A stretch of 64,000 bases of DNA from Humidesulfovibrio mexicanus. GTDB taxonomy: Bacteria; Desulfobacterota; Desulfovibrionia; Desulfovibrionales; Desulfovibrionaceae. Under the pieces are notes generated by a model. That model searched no databases. It was not told the origin of the DNA and saw nothing but the letters and a program-made list of their open reading frames with translations. Positions 1-9,629 of this stretch are shown one piece after another. The translations under genes and the position numbers were made by a program. Location: contig NZ_FZOC01000002.1 in the NCBI RefSeq assembly GCF_900188225.1, positions 430,310 through 494,309 of the forward strand, written 5' to 3'. Numbering within the stretch: position 1 is the stretch's first letter; each line of letters begins with the position of its first letter.

Positions 1-1
1 T

Positions 2-439
2 GCCGAACTGGGCGGCGTTGGCGCGAGGCCGCTGCTTCTGGCCGTCACCGTGCTCACCAGTATGCAGGATGTGGACAATCCGATCCTGCGCGGCCGTCCT
101 GCCTCGGAAGTGGCGCTGGAGCTTGCGCGCCAAAGCCGCGAGGCCGGGCTGGACGGGGTGGTGTGCTCCGGCCAGGAGGCCGCGCGCGTCAAGCAAGCCT
201 GCGGGCCGGATTTCGTGTGCCTCACGCCGGGCATCCGCGTGCCAGACCCCGACGACGCGGTGCCGGGCGACGACCAGCGCCGCGTCATGACTCCGGAAGC
301 CGCCGTTGCCGCCGGAGCGGACTTTTTGGTGGTGGGACGGCCCATTACCCGCGCGCCGAGGGACAAGGGCGGGCCAGCGGCCGCCGCGCGCGGCATCCTG
401 GAGCGCATGGCCCGGGCAGCCGCATCGGCCGGGCGCTGA
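2..439 (+). CDS. pyrF: Orotidine 5'-phosphate decarboxylase, 3' part (partial)
   Basis: This is the C-terminal 145 residues of OMP decarboxylase, the last step of de novo UMP synthesis; the gene begins left of the window. The segment DGVVCSGQEA, the phosphate-binding LTPGIR motif and the late VVGRPI motif followed by a short helix are the family signature. The frame is open from base 2, and the stop lies 4 bp before recJ, so the two genes are probably co-transcribed. The upstream catalytic DxKxxD region is outside the window and cannot be checked. Confidence 0.93.
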   Translation, partial: AELGGVGARPLLLAVTVLTSMQDVDNPILRGRPASEVALELARQSREAGLDGVVCSGQEAARVKQACGPDFVCLTPGIRVPDPDDAVPGDDQRRVMTPEAAVAAGADFLVVGRPITRAPRDKGGPAAAARGILERMARAAASAGR

Positions 440-443
440 CGCC

Positions 444-2213
444 ATGCCCTGCAACTGGAAACTGCTTTCCGGCGCGAAGGTGCCGGACACCATCGACGCC
501 ATGGCCCAGGACCTGGGCATCACCCGTGTCATCGCCGAGCTGCTGTGGCGGCGCGGGTACGAGTCCGCCCAGGACATGGACCGCTTTCTTTCCCCCGGCC
601 TGCGGCACCTGCCCCAGCCCGCCGCAATCCCCGGCCTTTCGGAATCCGCGGAGGTCCTGGCCCGCGAACTCATGGCCGGCGCGCGCTTCTGCGTCTGGGG
701 CGACTATGACGTGGACGGCATCACCGCCACGGCTCTGGTGAAGGACTTCTTCGCCAAGCGGCTGGGGCCGGAGGTGGCCGCGCAGCAGATCGGCCACTAC
801 CTGCCCAACCGCGTGAATGACGGCTACGGTTTGAACCTGGACGGCGTGGAGCGCTTGGCCGGACAAGGCGTGCGCCTGCTGCTCACCGTGGACTGCGGCA
901 TAAGCGCCGTGGCCGAGGTGGCCCGCGCGCGCGAGCTGGGCATGACCGTTGTGGTGAGCGACCACCACCTGCCCCCGGACGAACTGCCCAAGGCCCATGG
1001 CATTTGCAATCCGCGCCTGTGCGGCGGGGCCTGCGCAGACGCCTGCACCGGCCTGTGCAACCTGGCGGGCGTGGGCGTGGCCTTCATGCTCATGGCCGCC
1101 CTGAACCGGCTTTTGCCCGGCCAGCCTGTGGACATGCGCCAGTTCCTGGACTTGGTGGCCCTGGGCACCGTGGCCGACGTGGTGGATTTGACCGGCCCCA
1201 ACCGCATCCTGGTCAAAAATGGGCTGCTGCTCATCAAGGAGGCCCGGCGGCCCGGCATCGCTTCTCTCAAGGTCTACAGCGGCTACGACAAGCTGGCCGA
1301 CCTGGGCGCCGGGCAGATCGGCTTCGGCCTCGCCCCGCGCATCAACGCCGCCGGGCGCATGGACGACCCGCAAACCGCCCTCTCCATGCTGCTGGCACCG
1401 GACATGGACACGGCCAATCCGCTGGCCTCCAAGCTCGACGGCCTGAACGCCCAGCGCCGCAGCGAGGAGCAGGCCATCCTTGAAGAGGCCCTGGCCCAGG
1501 CCGAGGAGCAGAAGGAGCGGCTGGGCCTTGTGCTCGCGGCCGAGCACTGGCACCCCGGCGTCATCGGCATCGTGGCCTCGCGCGTTGTTGAGCGGCATTA
1601 TAAGCCCGTGCTCATGCTCTGCCGCGAGGACGCGCCCGACGAACCCGGCGGCGGCCACTGGAAGGGCTCCGGCCGCAGTGTGGCCGAATTCGACCTGCAC
1701 GAAGGCCTCTCCGGCCTGGAACGCCTGTTCCTGGGTTTTGGCGGGCACAGGCAGGCGGCCGGGCTCTCCATGCGCCTTGAAAACCTCGACGCCCTGCGCG
1801 AAGGCTTCCACCTGGCCGTGGAAGCCGCCCTCGGTCCCACGCCCCTTAAGCCCTCGCTCAAGCTGGACCGCGAGCTGTCCTTCGGCGATATCTCCTTCAC
1901 TTTGCTCAAGGAATTGGAGATGTTGCAACCATTCGGCATGGGCAACCCGGAGCCGCTGTTCGTCTCGCCGCCGGTGCTGGTGAAGGACTACCGCGTGTTC
2001 GGTAAGGACCACGTGAAGCTCAATCTGGCCGAGCAGGTGGGGGCGGACGCAGGGCGGCCCGGCGCGGTGCTGCCCGCCAAGGCTTGGCGCAAGGCCAATG
2101 ATCTTCCGCGCGAGGTGCTGGGCAAGCTTATGCGCTTTGCCTTCACCCCGCGCATCGACCGTTTTGACGGCATTCCCAAAATCGAACTGCAAGTAAAGGA
2201 CTGGGACGAATGA
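444..2213 (+). CDS. recJ: Single-stranded-DNA-specific 5'-3' exonuclease RecJ
   Basis: This 589-residue protein degrades 5' single-stranded DNA in RecF-pathway recombination and mismatch repair. DHH-family metal motifs are present: DYDVDG near residue 87 and DHH near residue 173. The DHHA1 motif GFGGHRQAAG lies near residues 430-439, and an OB-like C-terminal domain follows. The length is normal for RecJ. A cysteine-rich loop between about residues 190 and 205 (CNPRLCGGACADACTGLC) is richer in Cys than usual. I chose the ATG at 444, just after the pyrF stop; the longer upstream frame is read through pyrF. It overlaps the next gene by 4 bp. Confidence 0.95.
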   Translation: MPCNWKLLSGAKVPDTIDAMAQDLGITRVIAELLWRRGYESAQDMDRFLSPGLRHLPQPAAIPGLSESAEVLARELMAGARFCVWGDYDVDGITATALVKDFFAKRLGPEVAAQQIGHYLPNRVNDGYGLNLDGVERLAGQGVRLLLTVDCGISAVAEVARARELGMTVVVSDHHLPPDELPKAHGICNPRLCGGACADACTGLCNLAGVGVAFMLMAALNRLLPGQPVDMRQFLDLVALGTVADVVDLTGPNRILVKNGLLLIKEARRPGIASLKVYSGYDKLADLGAGQIGFGLAPRINAAGRMDDPQTALSMLLAPDMDTANPLASKLDGLNAQRRSEEQAILEEALAQAEEQKERLGLVLAAEHWHPGVIGIVASRVVERHYKPVLMLCREDAPDEPGGGHWKGSGRSVAEFDLHEGLSGLERLFLGFGGHRQAAGLSMRLENLDALREGFHLAVEAALGPTPLKPSLKLDRELSFGDISFTLLKELEMLQPFGMGNPEPLFVSPPVLVKDYRVFGKDHVKLNLAEQVGADAGRPGAVLPAKAWRKANDLPREVLGKLMRFAFTPRIDRFDGIPKIELQVKDWDE

Positions 2214-2956
2214 TGGACGAACGCATGGGCGTGGGCTCCGCGCAGGAGCATTACGAGGCCATTCTGGATGACGTGTATCCCTGGATGATGGGGCCGTTCG
2301 ACGTGAAGGCCGAGGAGCAGCAGGCGCTGTTCTCGCGCCTGGGCATTGCGCCCGGCGGCTGTGCGCGCGCGCTGGACCTGGGCTGCGGCCCCGGCTACCA
2401 GGCCGTGGCGCTGGCGCGGCTCGGTTTCCACGTCACCGGGTTGGACACCAGCCGCAAGCTGCTGGACGTGATGGCCCGGCAGACCATGGACCTGCACGTG
2501 CGCGGCGTGGTGGGCGACATCGCGCACCTGCGCGACCTTGCGCCCGGGCCGTGGTGCCTGGCCGTGTGCATGGGCGACACTCTGACCCATCTGCCAAGCA
2601 AGGACGCCGTGCGGCAGTTGCTGCGCGACGTGAAGTCCATGCTGGAGCCCGGCGCGACCGTGGTCATCGGCTGGCGCGACATGAGCGCGCTGCCGCAGGG
2701 GCTGGACCGCTTCATCCCTGTGAAGGCCGACCTTGAGCGCGTGGCGCACTGCTTCATCGAGCAGGAAAGCGAGGATGCGTACCTTGCGCACGACATCGTG
2801 TACACGCGGGAGGGCGAGGCGTGGCGCTTCGCCAAGGGCTGCTACCGCAAGCTGCGCATCGGCTCGGACTGGCTGGCGGCCGAGCTTGAGGATTGCGGGC
2901 TCAACATCCGCCACCGCGAGGTGGAACGCGGCATGACCCGGCTGGTGGCGGGGTAG
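2210..2956 (+). CDS. Class I SAM-dependent methyltransferase
   Basis: This 248-residue protein has the Rossmann SAM-binding motif LDLGCGPGYQ (about residues 54-63), followed by the acidic strand end VTGLD and the motif IV-like segment CMGDTLTHL. The substrate cannot be told from sequence; the family includes small-molecule and quinone methyltransferases. Its start overlaps the recJ stop (ATGATGG), so translation is probably coupled. GC content matches its left neighbours, in sharp contrast to the next gene. Confidence 0.85.
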   Translation: MMDERMGVGSAQEHYEAILDDVYPWMMGPFDVKAEEQQALFSRLGIAPGGCARALDLGCGPGYQAVALARLGFHVTGLDTSRKLLDVMARQTMDLHVRGVVGDIAHLRDLAPGPWCLAVCMGDTLTHLPSKDAVRQLLRDVKSMLEPGATVVIGWRDMSALPQGLDRFIPVKADLERVAHCFIEQESEDAYLAHDIVYTREGEAWRFAKGCYRKLRIGSDWLAAELEDCGLNIRHREVERGMTRLVAG

Positions 2957-2966
2957 GGGAGCAAAG

Positions 2967-4988
2967 GTGCGACACCCTGGTCAGAGGCTTATGTTGGCTC
3001 ACGCCAAAGGCTCGGACTACCGTGCAGACATTGATGGGCTAAGAGCGCTGGCAGTGCTCCTTGTCATCGGGTTTCATGCATACCCGACGATGGTGCCTGC
3101 CGGTTTTGTTGGAGTCGATATTTTTTTTGTGATTTCAGGGTATTTGATATCGTCCAAGATTGCTGAGGAGTTGCAACACGGTTCATTTAGTTTTTTTTCG
3201 TTTTACGGAAAACGAATCCGGCGCATTTTTCCGTCTTTGGTCGTGACGCTTGTCTGTGTCGTGATTATAGGTTGGCTGGTGCTTTTGCCTGTCGAGCTCA
3301 AGCAACTGGGCAAGCACGCATTGTTCAGCTCATTCTTTTTATCAAACTATGTTTTTTGGTCAGAGTCAGGATATTTCGACACTGGAGCGACAGTTAAGCC
3401 GTTGCTGCATCTTTGGTCTCTTGGGATTGAAGAACAGTTTTATCTTCTTTGGCCATTATTTTTGTGGTTTTTTTGGAAGAATAGGGTAAGCTTATTTTTT
3501 GCTTCTTTTGTATTGGTTGTATTCTCTCTTGGATACAATCTAATTGCTATTCAGGCTGACAAAGCTACAGTATTTTTTTCACCATTTTCTAGATTTTGGG
3601 AGCTTGGTGCAGGAGCTGCGCTCGCGCTCATAAAGAACAAATCCTGCCAAACAAATTCAGGGTTTATTTTTTATTCTTTCGTCCACATATTGCGATCTCG
3701 TTTTATAAATTGGGGGCGGTTGTGCTTACCTTGGCTTTCGGTCACTGGCTTGACGCTAATCGGCTATTCACTATTCCTGATTACCCCTCAGTCTGCGTTT
3801 CCTGGATGGCTAACTTTGCTGCCTGTGATTGGTACTGTGCTTATTATTGCCGCAGGTCCTACCCCTTTGGTCAATAGAGTAATGCTTTCCAATAAGGTTC
3901 TGGTAAGAATTGGGGTATTCAGTTATCCATTGTATCTTATTCACTGGCCTCTGCTTTCTTTTCAACATATAATTAATCACGGAGACCTGACGTCGCAGCA
4001 GGCTCTTCTTTTAGTCTCTGTTTCTATCGTCTGCGCGGTTGTGATTTATTATCTTGTCGAATATCCTTTACGATTCAAAATTAATAAAATAAAAAGTACA
4101 CAATTTCTTATTGCTTCAATGCTGTTTGTTTTTTTTATATCATGTGCTATTTTTTTTAGCAATAAGGAAATGTTTTTTAGCCACGATGCCGTCTTGGCTG
4201 AAAAAGTTGCTGAGCAACTTGTCATCGGCAAGATAAAGAAACCAGAAGCCTTTTCTTTCGTTCAAGGCGCTTTCGTATTGCGTTCCGATGGTGATTTTGC
4301 AGGAACTGTACTTTTTGTTGGTGATTCCCATGCAACCCACTATTGGCACGCCATGCAAGGGGCACGGGAACGTGTGCGTAATAAGAGTCTTAAACCATAT
4401 TCTGCGGCCTACATAGATTTGCCGATAGGCGAGCCTGTTCCTGCCAAGTTTCTGGCGGATAAATCAATCCATAGGATCGTGTTTTCATATTTTTGGGCAT
4501 ATAGATATGGGAGCGATAAGGTGGACTATGCTGCCCGGGGGGCGGGCTTGGGGCCAAACAGAAATGTCCCTTTCATGAAACAAATGCCTGCAGATGACAT
4601 GGCGCAGTTGGACGAAAGGATTCTTTCTGCCGCAAAGTCTGCTCAGCGCAACGGAAAAGAGGTTGTTTTCATCCTTGATAATCCGTTTGGCGTAGAGTTC
4701 GATCCATTTACTTTTTTTAAGAGGTCCTGGATGGGGTACAGTCTCAATATCCCGAATCCACTTGCTCGGACTATTGCCATAGAACGGACGGAGCCCATAC
4801 GTTCAAGGATCATTTCCATCGCGGGCAAGGCTGGGGCAACAATTATCGACCCAATGAAGACGCTATGCAACGGTGTGTTCTGTCCAGTCGTATCAGAGGA
4901 TGGTGTGCTAATGTATAGGGATTATGATCATATTTCTCCGCGAGCCTCTAGTGAGCATGTGCGCTATTTGGATCCGCTGTTTGAATAA
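2967..4988 (+). CDS. Acyltransferase 3 / SGNH hydrolase fusion (OafA/OatA type), AT-rich
   Basis: This 673-residue membrane protein probably O-acetylates a surface polysaccharide or peptidoglycan. Its N-terminal acyltransferase-3 domain has about ten membrane spans and the motifs RADIDGLRALAVL and LHLWSLGIEEQFY. A periplasmic SGNH domain follows, with the nucleophile motif GDSHA near residue 450 and the DxxH motif YDHISP near residue 652. The coding sequence is strikingly T-rich and low-GC against its neighbours, which suggests horizontal transfer. The GTG at 2967 has a good GGGGAG site; ATG at 2991 is an alternative start. Its 3' end overlaps convergent lipA by 41 bp. Confidence 0.9.
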   Translation: MRHPGQRLMLAHAKGSDYRADIDGLRALAVLLVIGFHAYPTMVPAGFVGVDIFFVISGYLISSKIAEELQHGSFSFFSFYGKRIRRIFPSLVVTLVCVVIIGWLVLLPVELKQLGKHALFSSFFLSNYVFWSESGYFDTGATVKPLLHLWSLGIEEQFYLLWPLFLWFFWKNRVSLFFASFVLVVFSLGYNLIAIQADKATVFFSPFSRFWELGAGAALALIKNKSCQTNSGFIFYSFVHILRSRFINWGRLCLPWLSVTGLTLIGYSLFLITPQSAFPGWLTLLPVIGTVLIIAAGPTPLVNRVMLSNKVLVRIGVFSYPLYLIHWPLLSFQHIINHGDLTSQQALLLVSVSIVCAVVIYYLVEYPLRFKINKIKSTQFLIASMLFVFFISCAIFFSNKEMFFSHDAVLAEKVAEQLVIGKIKKPEAFSFVQGAFVLRSDGDFAGTVLFVGDSHATHYWHAMQGARERVRNKSLKPYSAAYIDLPIGEPVPAKFLADKSIHRIVFSYFWAYRYGSDKVDYAARGAGLGPNRNVPFMKQMPADDMAQLDERILSAAKSAQRNGKEVVFILDNPFGVEFDPFTFFKRSWMGYSLNIPNPLARTIAIERTEPIRSRIISIAGKAGATIIDPMKTLCNGVFCPVVSEDGVLMYRDYDHISPRASSEHVRYLDPLFE

Positions 4989-5889
4989 GGTCCACATTTT
5001 TGTTCCCCCCCACCAGCTCCGCCGCGTGGTAGCTGCTGCGCACCAGCGGCGCGCAGAACATTTTGGGCACGCCCATTGAGCGGCCGTACTCGGCCAGCGC
5101 GTCGAAGTCCTCCGGCGGCATGTAGCGCTGCACGGGCGGGTGCAGGCGCGAGGGCCGCATGTACTGCCCCACCGTTATCATCGTGCAGCCCGCGTCGCGC
5201 AGGTCGCGGATGACCGCGCGAAGCTCCTCGTCCGTTTCCCCCAGTCCCACCATCAGCCCGCTCTTGGCCGGTATGCCCCGGCTGTCTTCCCCTTTATAGG
5301 CTGCCGTGCGCCGCAGCACGTCCAGGCTCTGCGCATAGTTCGCCTGCGGGCGGACCGACGCATACAGGCGCGGCACGGTCTCCACGTTGTGGTTCAGCAC
5401 GTCCGGCCGCGCGGCCAGCACGGTCTCCAGCGCCGCCGCGTCGCCCTGGAAGTCCGGGATGAGCACCTCCACGGTGCAGTCGGGCATGCGTCCCTTCACC
5501 AGGCGGATGCACAGGGCGAAGTGCTCCGCGCCGCCGTCGGGCAGGTCGTCGCGCGTGACGGAGGTGATGACCACGTGCTTGAGGCCAAGGCGCGCCGCGC
5601 CCTCGGCCACGCGCCGGGGCTCGTCCGGATCCGGCGGAAGTTGTCGGCCGGGGCTGATGTTGCAGAAGGCGCAGTTGCGCGTGCACTCGCGGCCAAGCAC
5701 CAGGAACGTGGCCACGCTGCGCGAGAAGCACTCCCACTTGTTGGGGCAGCGCGCGCTCTGGCACACGGTGTTCAGGTCCAGGTCGCGCAACAGCGCGCCG
5801 GTGTTGCCGTAGTCGCGGCTACTGGGCAGCTTCACCCGCAGCCAGGGTGGAATGCGCAAAGCGGGCGCGGAATTCTCTGGCGAGGACAT
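4948..5889 (-). CDS. lipA: Lipoyl synthase
   Basis: This radical SAM enzyme inserts two sulfurs into protein-bound octanoyl groups. It has 313 residues. The auxiliary-cluster cysteines C43, C48 and C54 ([12 protein letters not shown]), the radical SAM C69, C73 and C76 (CTRNCAFC) and the RSSYHA motif (about residues 284-289) are all present. The final residues after GGNKN are encoded in DNA shared with the acyltransferase on the other strand, so the natural C-terminus may have been replaced. It starts inside lipB (71-bp overlap), with GAAGG directly upstream of ATG. Confidence 0.96.
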   Translation of the reverse strand: MSSPENSAPALRIPPWLRVKLPSSRDYGNTGALLRDLDLNTVCQSARCPNKWECFSRSVATFLVLGRECTRNCAFCNISPGRQLPPDPDEPRRVAEGAARLGLKHVVITSVTRDDLPDGGAEHFALCIRLVKGRMPDCTVEVLIPDFQGDAAALETVLAARPDVLNHNVETVPRLYASVRPQANYAQSLDVLRRTAAYKGEDSRGIPAKSGLMVGLGETDEELRAVIRDLRDAGCTMITVGQYMRPSRLHPPVQRYMPPEDFDALAEYGRSMGVPKMFCAPLVRSSYHAAELVGGNKNVDLIQTADPNSAHAH

Positions 5890-6496
5890 CCTTCACTTCC
5901 TTGATTGCAATGGGGGATTCAAGCGGCCGTCCGGCCTCGGCGCTCATGGAGGTGGCCTTTGCCCCGCCGATGCCGCAGAGCGTGATGAGGTCGAAGAGGC
6001 TGACATCGTGCCCGACGTTGAGCGCCAGCCCGTGGTAGGTGACGAAGCGCTTGACGCCGATGCCCATGGAGCAGATTTTGCGTGCGCTTGCGTCCGGCCC
6101 GGTCCACACGCCGGGGAAGCCTGTGCGTCGGGCGACATCAAGGCCGAAGGCCGCGCAGGTGCGGATAACGGCCTCTTCCATGTCGAAAAAGAACTGCCGG
6201 ATGCCGCCGGGCCGTTTCTCCACGCGGAAGATGGGGTAGGCCACCAGCTGGCCGGGAAAGTGGCAGGTGATGTTGCCGCCGCGCAGGGTCTGGGCCAGCT
6301 CTATGCCCTGGGCGCGCAGATGCGCCTCGCCCACGTGCAGGTTTTCGCCGCCGCCCTGCCGCCCCAGGGTGATGACCTTGGGGTGCTCCAGCAGGTACAG
6401 CGTTTCCTCGCCGCCTCCCTGGACCTCGGCCAGGGTGCGCAGTTGCTGGGCCTCGGCCTCGCGGTAGGGGATGAGCCCCAGGTCCACGATGCGCAT
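5819..6496 (-). CDS. lipB: Octanoyl-ACP:protein octanoyltransferase
   Basis: This enzyme transfers octanoate from acyl carrier protein to lipoyl domains, the step before LipA. It has 225 residues. The LipB motif appears as [17 protein letters not shown] (Phe where most members have Gly in HGPGQ). The catalytic Lys140 lies in [10 protein letters not shown] and the catalytic Cys174 in LITLCGIGG. Its start lies 3 bp after the Rsm22-like gene, so it belongs to the same minus-strand transcription unit as the sensors and lipA. Confidence 0.95.
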   Translation of the reverse strand: MRIVDLGLIPYREAEAQQLRTLAEVQGGGEETLYLLEHPKVITLGRQGGGENLHVGEAHLRAQGIELAQTLRGGNITCHFPGQLVAYPIFRVEKRPGGIRQFFFDMEEAVIRTCAAFGLDVARRTGFPGVWTGPDASARKICSMGIGVKRFVTYHGLALNVGHDVSLFDLITLCGIGGAKATSMSAEAGRPLESPIAIKEVKDVLAREFRARFAHSTLAAGEAAQ

Positions 6497-6499
6497 GGC

Positions 6500-8056
6500 C
6501 TAGGCTTTCCCCTTGCGTTTGCCTGCTGCGCCCTTGGGGCCGGGCTTGCCCGCAGGCTTGCCTGTTGGCTTTGCAGGGCGCTGGCTGGGCAGGCGTTTGG
6601 ACGGGCGCGGCGCGGGCGTTGCGGCTGCGCCCAGATCCTGGGCCAGTTCGTCGGCCAAGCCTTCGGCCAGCATGGATTCCACGGTAAGCGCCTGGCCCTT
6701 TTGCCGGGCAGGGGCCTTGCCTTGGGGCGTTTTGCCGGGCGCTGTCGGGCGGCGTGGGCCGTTTGCGGACCTGGGCGCGGCCTTGGGACCGGCCTTAGCC
6801 CCGGCTTTGGGCGTGGGCTTGGGCGATGGTTGGGCTTGGCCCATCGGGCGTTGTCCCGATGGCCGCGGCGACGCATCGCCGCTCATGGGCAACACCAGCG
6901 CCCCGCTCTTGGCGTCGGTCGCGGGTTCCTCGGGCCAAGCGGCTTCCAGCAGCGCGCCGGGCTGTGGCACAAGATGTTTCCTGGGCAGGCTCAGCAGGGT
7001 GAGGCCGCGCTCGGAGCAGGCATACTGTCCGAAGCGGCGCGGGGCGTCCACGCCCTCGGGCGCGGGCAGCTCGAAAGGCCCGGACACTGCGCGCACAAGG
7101 CTTTTTCCCTCTGCCGCGTCGAGCTTTCTGCCCTTGGCCGAGAACTGTAGGAAGGAGAGGCTGACGTTGTCCTTGGGCAGCCGCGCCTCGTCGGAGAGCT
7201 TCTTGAGCCAGGCCGGGGCCGCCTCGGCTTCGAAGTTGAAGTGGCACCAGGCCGTGTAGCCGCGCCCGCTCATGGGGCAGGGACCGGTATGCGGGCACGG
7301 GGCCAGCGGCTTCAGGCCATGGTGCAGCAATCCGCGCCGAAGCGCGGCGATGAGGTGCGCCGAGGGCCGCACGCCGGGCTCAACCACGCACAGCGCGCCC
7401 GTGGGGGTGAGCATGGAGCGCAGGTGCTGGGCAAGCGCATCGGCGTTCTCTGGCAGGTCCTGGTCCTCGCCTCTGTGCAGCACCTCGTTCAACGCGTTGG
7501 CCATGATGAGGAGGTCGGCCTTTTCGCGCAGGCGGGCGTCCAGCGGGCCTTTGACCAGGGTGACCTTCCAGGGGGCCAGGCCGCCGTGCCCTTCCGCCAG
7601 GCTGGAAAGCGCGTCGAGCCCCAGGCGCATGGGCTTGGGCGCGCGGTCCACGCATACGAAAGTCAGTTGGCGTTTGCGCAGATGCGGGCGGCTCATCCAC
7701 AGGGCCAGGGGCGCGGTGAGCGGGCCCGTGCCAAGATCGATGACCGTGGCCCCGGCTTCCGGCGCATCGCCGCCGGGATCAAGGGCCAGGCCGTTGAAGA
7801 GCACGCCCAGGCGGTAGATGTTCCAGGGCAGGAAATAGCGCATGTAGGCCGAGAGCGCTGCCGGGTCGGAGAGATAGTCGCGACGGAGGTCGCCGCGCTC
7901 ATCGGTGAGCAGGTGCGACAGGCGCCGGATGTCGCCGGGCAGTTCGCGGCGGTGCTGTTTGCGCATGGGCATGGCCGCGTCCAGGTGCCGGGGCAGGGCG
8001 GCCAGCAGGGCGAGGAAGTCGCCGCCGGGACGCGGGAAGAGTTGCTCAGGGAACAT
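6500..8056 (-). CDS. Rsm22-like small ribosomal subunit assembly / methyltransferase-fold protein
   Basis: This 518-residue protein has a methyltransferase-type fold (VIDLGTGPLTAP at about residues 104-115). The Rsm22/METTL17 cysteine signature follows: CPHTGPCP near residue 252 and WCHFNF shortly after. In mitochondrial relatives such cysteines hold a 4Fe-4S cluster and the protein helps small-subunit assembly (family knowledge). The last 120 or so residues are a low-complexity Ala/Pro/Lys-rich basic tail that could bind RNA (inference). The ATG at 8056 overlaps the upstream ASKHA gene by 11 bp; a longer upstream frame is only shadow translation. Confidence 0.8.
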   Translation of the reverse strand: MFPEQLFPRPGGDFLALLAALPRHLDAAMPMRKQHRRELPGDIRRLSHLLTDERGDLRRDYLSDPAALSAYMRYFLPWNIYRLGVLFNGLALDPGGDAPEAGATVIDLGTGPLTAPLALWMSRPHLRKRQLTFVCVDRAPKPMRLGLDALSSLAEGHGGLAPWKVTLVKGPLDARLREKADLLIMANALNEVLHRGEDQDLPENADALAQHLRSMLTPTGALCVVEPGVRPSAHLIAALRRGLLHHGLKPLAPCPHTGPCPMSGRGYTAWCHFNFEAEAAPAWLKKLSDEARLPKDNVSLSFLQFSAKGRKLDAAEGKSLVRAVSGPFELPAPEGVDAPRRFGQYACSERGLTLLSLPRKHLVPQPGALLEAAWPEEPATDAKSGALVLPMSGDASPRPSGQRPMGQAQPSPKPTPKAGAKAGPKAAPRSANGPRRPTAPGKTPQGKAPARQKGQALTVESMLAEGLADELAQDLGAAATPAPRPSKRLPSQRPAKPTGKPAGKPGPKGAAGKRKGKA

Positions 8057-9629
8057 GTCGCAGCACCATCCTTTCAACGTACAGGGAGCCGAAGCCGGAG
8101 TCCGAGGCCAGATCCAGCGCGCGGCACTTTCCGGGCAGGGCGCGCACCCAGTCCCAGGCCTGGGGGGAGTTGAGCAGCAGCCGCGCCCCGGCGAGCGAGG
8201 TGTTGCCCGCGCGCACCAGCCGCCCGGCGAGCGCCTCGGGCAAAAAGCCCAGGGCGGCCAGGTCGCGGGCGTCCACATGCTCGCCCATGGCCCCGGCGAG
8301 AAAGACCGCCGTAAGCGCCCCGGCGCGCAGGCCGGACTCCGCCAGCAGGCGCGAGAGCGCCAGATTGAAGGCCGCCTTGACCTTCACCAGCTCTTCCACG
8401 TCCGAGGCGGGCAGGCCAAGGCCGCCGCCAAGGTCGAGAACGGTCTCGCCGCCCTGTTCGGATGTGTTCCCGGCGATTTTACGGCCAAGAGGCGTGGCGG
8501 GTACCACGAAGCGGCCGGACTCGTCCAGCGCCCCGGCGCGCAGCAGCGCGGCCGCAAGCGACAGGTAGCCCACGCCCGTGATGCCGCCGTCCTCGCCGGG
8601 CTGTGGCGGGCGCTCCACGTATTCGGGCCGCAGGCCAGCCGGGGTCAGGGCGAAGGCGCGCACAGCGCCCGGAGCGGCGGTGCGGCCGTGGCGCAGGCCC
8701 ACGCCTTCCAGGGCCGGGCCCATGGGCACGCTGGCCAGCAGATACTCGTCCGGGGAGAGGGCCAGCACGAACTCGCCATTGGTGCCGAGGTCGGCCAGGA
8801 GGAAGGGAAAGCGTGGCGACCCGGACTCCGGGTTCGTCGTTTCCAGGCTCACGGCGGCCAGTCCGGCGCTGATGTCCGCGCCCACGAAGGGCGCGAGCAG
8901 GGGCGGGATGCGCGCGGGCGGCAGGTCTGACGCAAGCTCGCGCTCGTCGCCCCCGGTATACTCAAGATGGTAGGGAGCGCGTGAAAGCCCCTCAAGGGGC
9001 AGGCCGAGCAGCAGACAGGTCATGGCGCTGTTGCCCGCCACGCACAGCCGCGACACGGGTGCTTTCGCCTTGTGTTCGGCCGCCGCGACGAGCTGGCGCA
9101 GACGGTCCAGCACAAGGCCGCGCAGGATGTCCGCTCCGCCGGGCCGCGCCGCGAAGCCCAGGCGTGACATGACCTCGCTGCCCAGGCCCATCTGTGGGTT
9201 CAGCTCCTGGCCGGAGGCAATGGCCTCGTGGCCGGAAAGCGCGGTCCAGTGGATGCTGGTGGTGCCCAGGTCCACGGCGAGGGCGGCTGCGTCGCGCGCG
9301 TGCGCGGTCCCGGCCGAACCGGACTGCTGGCGCGCCTGGCCGGAGCGTTTTGGCTCTGGAAGCTCGATGTCGCAGGCCTGCGCCGGATGCAGGCAGGAGA
9401 GCCGCCAGCCCTGGGCCAGAGCTTCGGCCCCGAGCCTGCGCAGTTCTTCGTCGCGTGGCGGCGGGGCGGACTGGACGAAGCGCACGCGGCACAGGCCGCA
9501 CTTGCCCAGGCCCGCGCACAGGGGCACCCCATCCCAAAGCCCGGCCAGAAAGATGGCCTGGGCAAGGGTGAGCTGCGGGTCAGGCACACGTTCAAGGACT
9601 CTGCCGTCGCTGGTGGCGATGCGGATCAT
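8046..9629 (-). CDS. 2Fe-2S ferredoxin-ASKHA fusion (DUF4445, RACo-like corrinoid-protein activator)
   Basis: This 527-residue protein has an N-terminal plant-type 2Fe-2S domain (C38, C44, C47 in CAGLGKCGLC, and C79). An actin-like ASKHA domain starts at AVDLGTTS (about residue 110) and includes LADLGTNGEF and FLAGAMGEH. Relatives reductively reactivate corrinoid iron-sulfur proteins or corrinoid methyltransferases using ATP. No corrinoid protein is visible in the window, so the partner is unknown. ATG overlaps the kinase stop by 4 bp. Confidence 0.88.
   Translation of the reverse strand: MIRIATSDGRVLERVPDPQLTLAQAIFLAGLWDGVPLCAGLGKCGLCRVRFVQSAPPPRDEELRRLGAEALAQGWRLSCLHPAQACDIELPEPKRSGQARQQSGSAGTAHARDAAALAVDLGTTSIHWTALSGHEAIASGQELNPQMGLGSEVMSRLGFAARPGGADILRGLVLDRLRQLVAAAEHKAKAPVSRLCVAGNSAMTCLLLGLPLEGLSRAPYHLEYTGGDERELASDLPPARIPPLLAPFVGADISAGLAAVSLETTNPESGSPRFPFLLADLGTNGEFVLALSPDEYLLASVPMGPALEGVGLRHGRTAAPGAVRAFALTPAGLRPEYVERPPQPGEDGGITGVGYLSLAAALLRAGALDESGRFVVPATPLGRKIAGNTSEQGGETVLDLGGGLGLPASDVEELVKVKAAFNLALSRLLAESGLRAGALTAVFLAGAMGEHVDARDLAALGFLPEALAGRLVRAGNTSLAGARLLLNSPQAWDWVRALPGKCRALDLASDSGFGSLYVERMVLRHVP

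Noticed and set aside
345-2192. A 615-codon minus-strand open frame opposite recJ
   Set aside because: It is a shadow of the high-GC codon bias; its residues show no domain pattern while RecJ motifs are clear on the plus strand.
5852-7150. A 432-codon plus-strand frame over lipB and the Rsm22-like gene
   Set aside because: Antisense shadow without a ribosome site or recognisable motifs.
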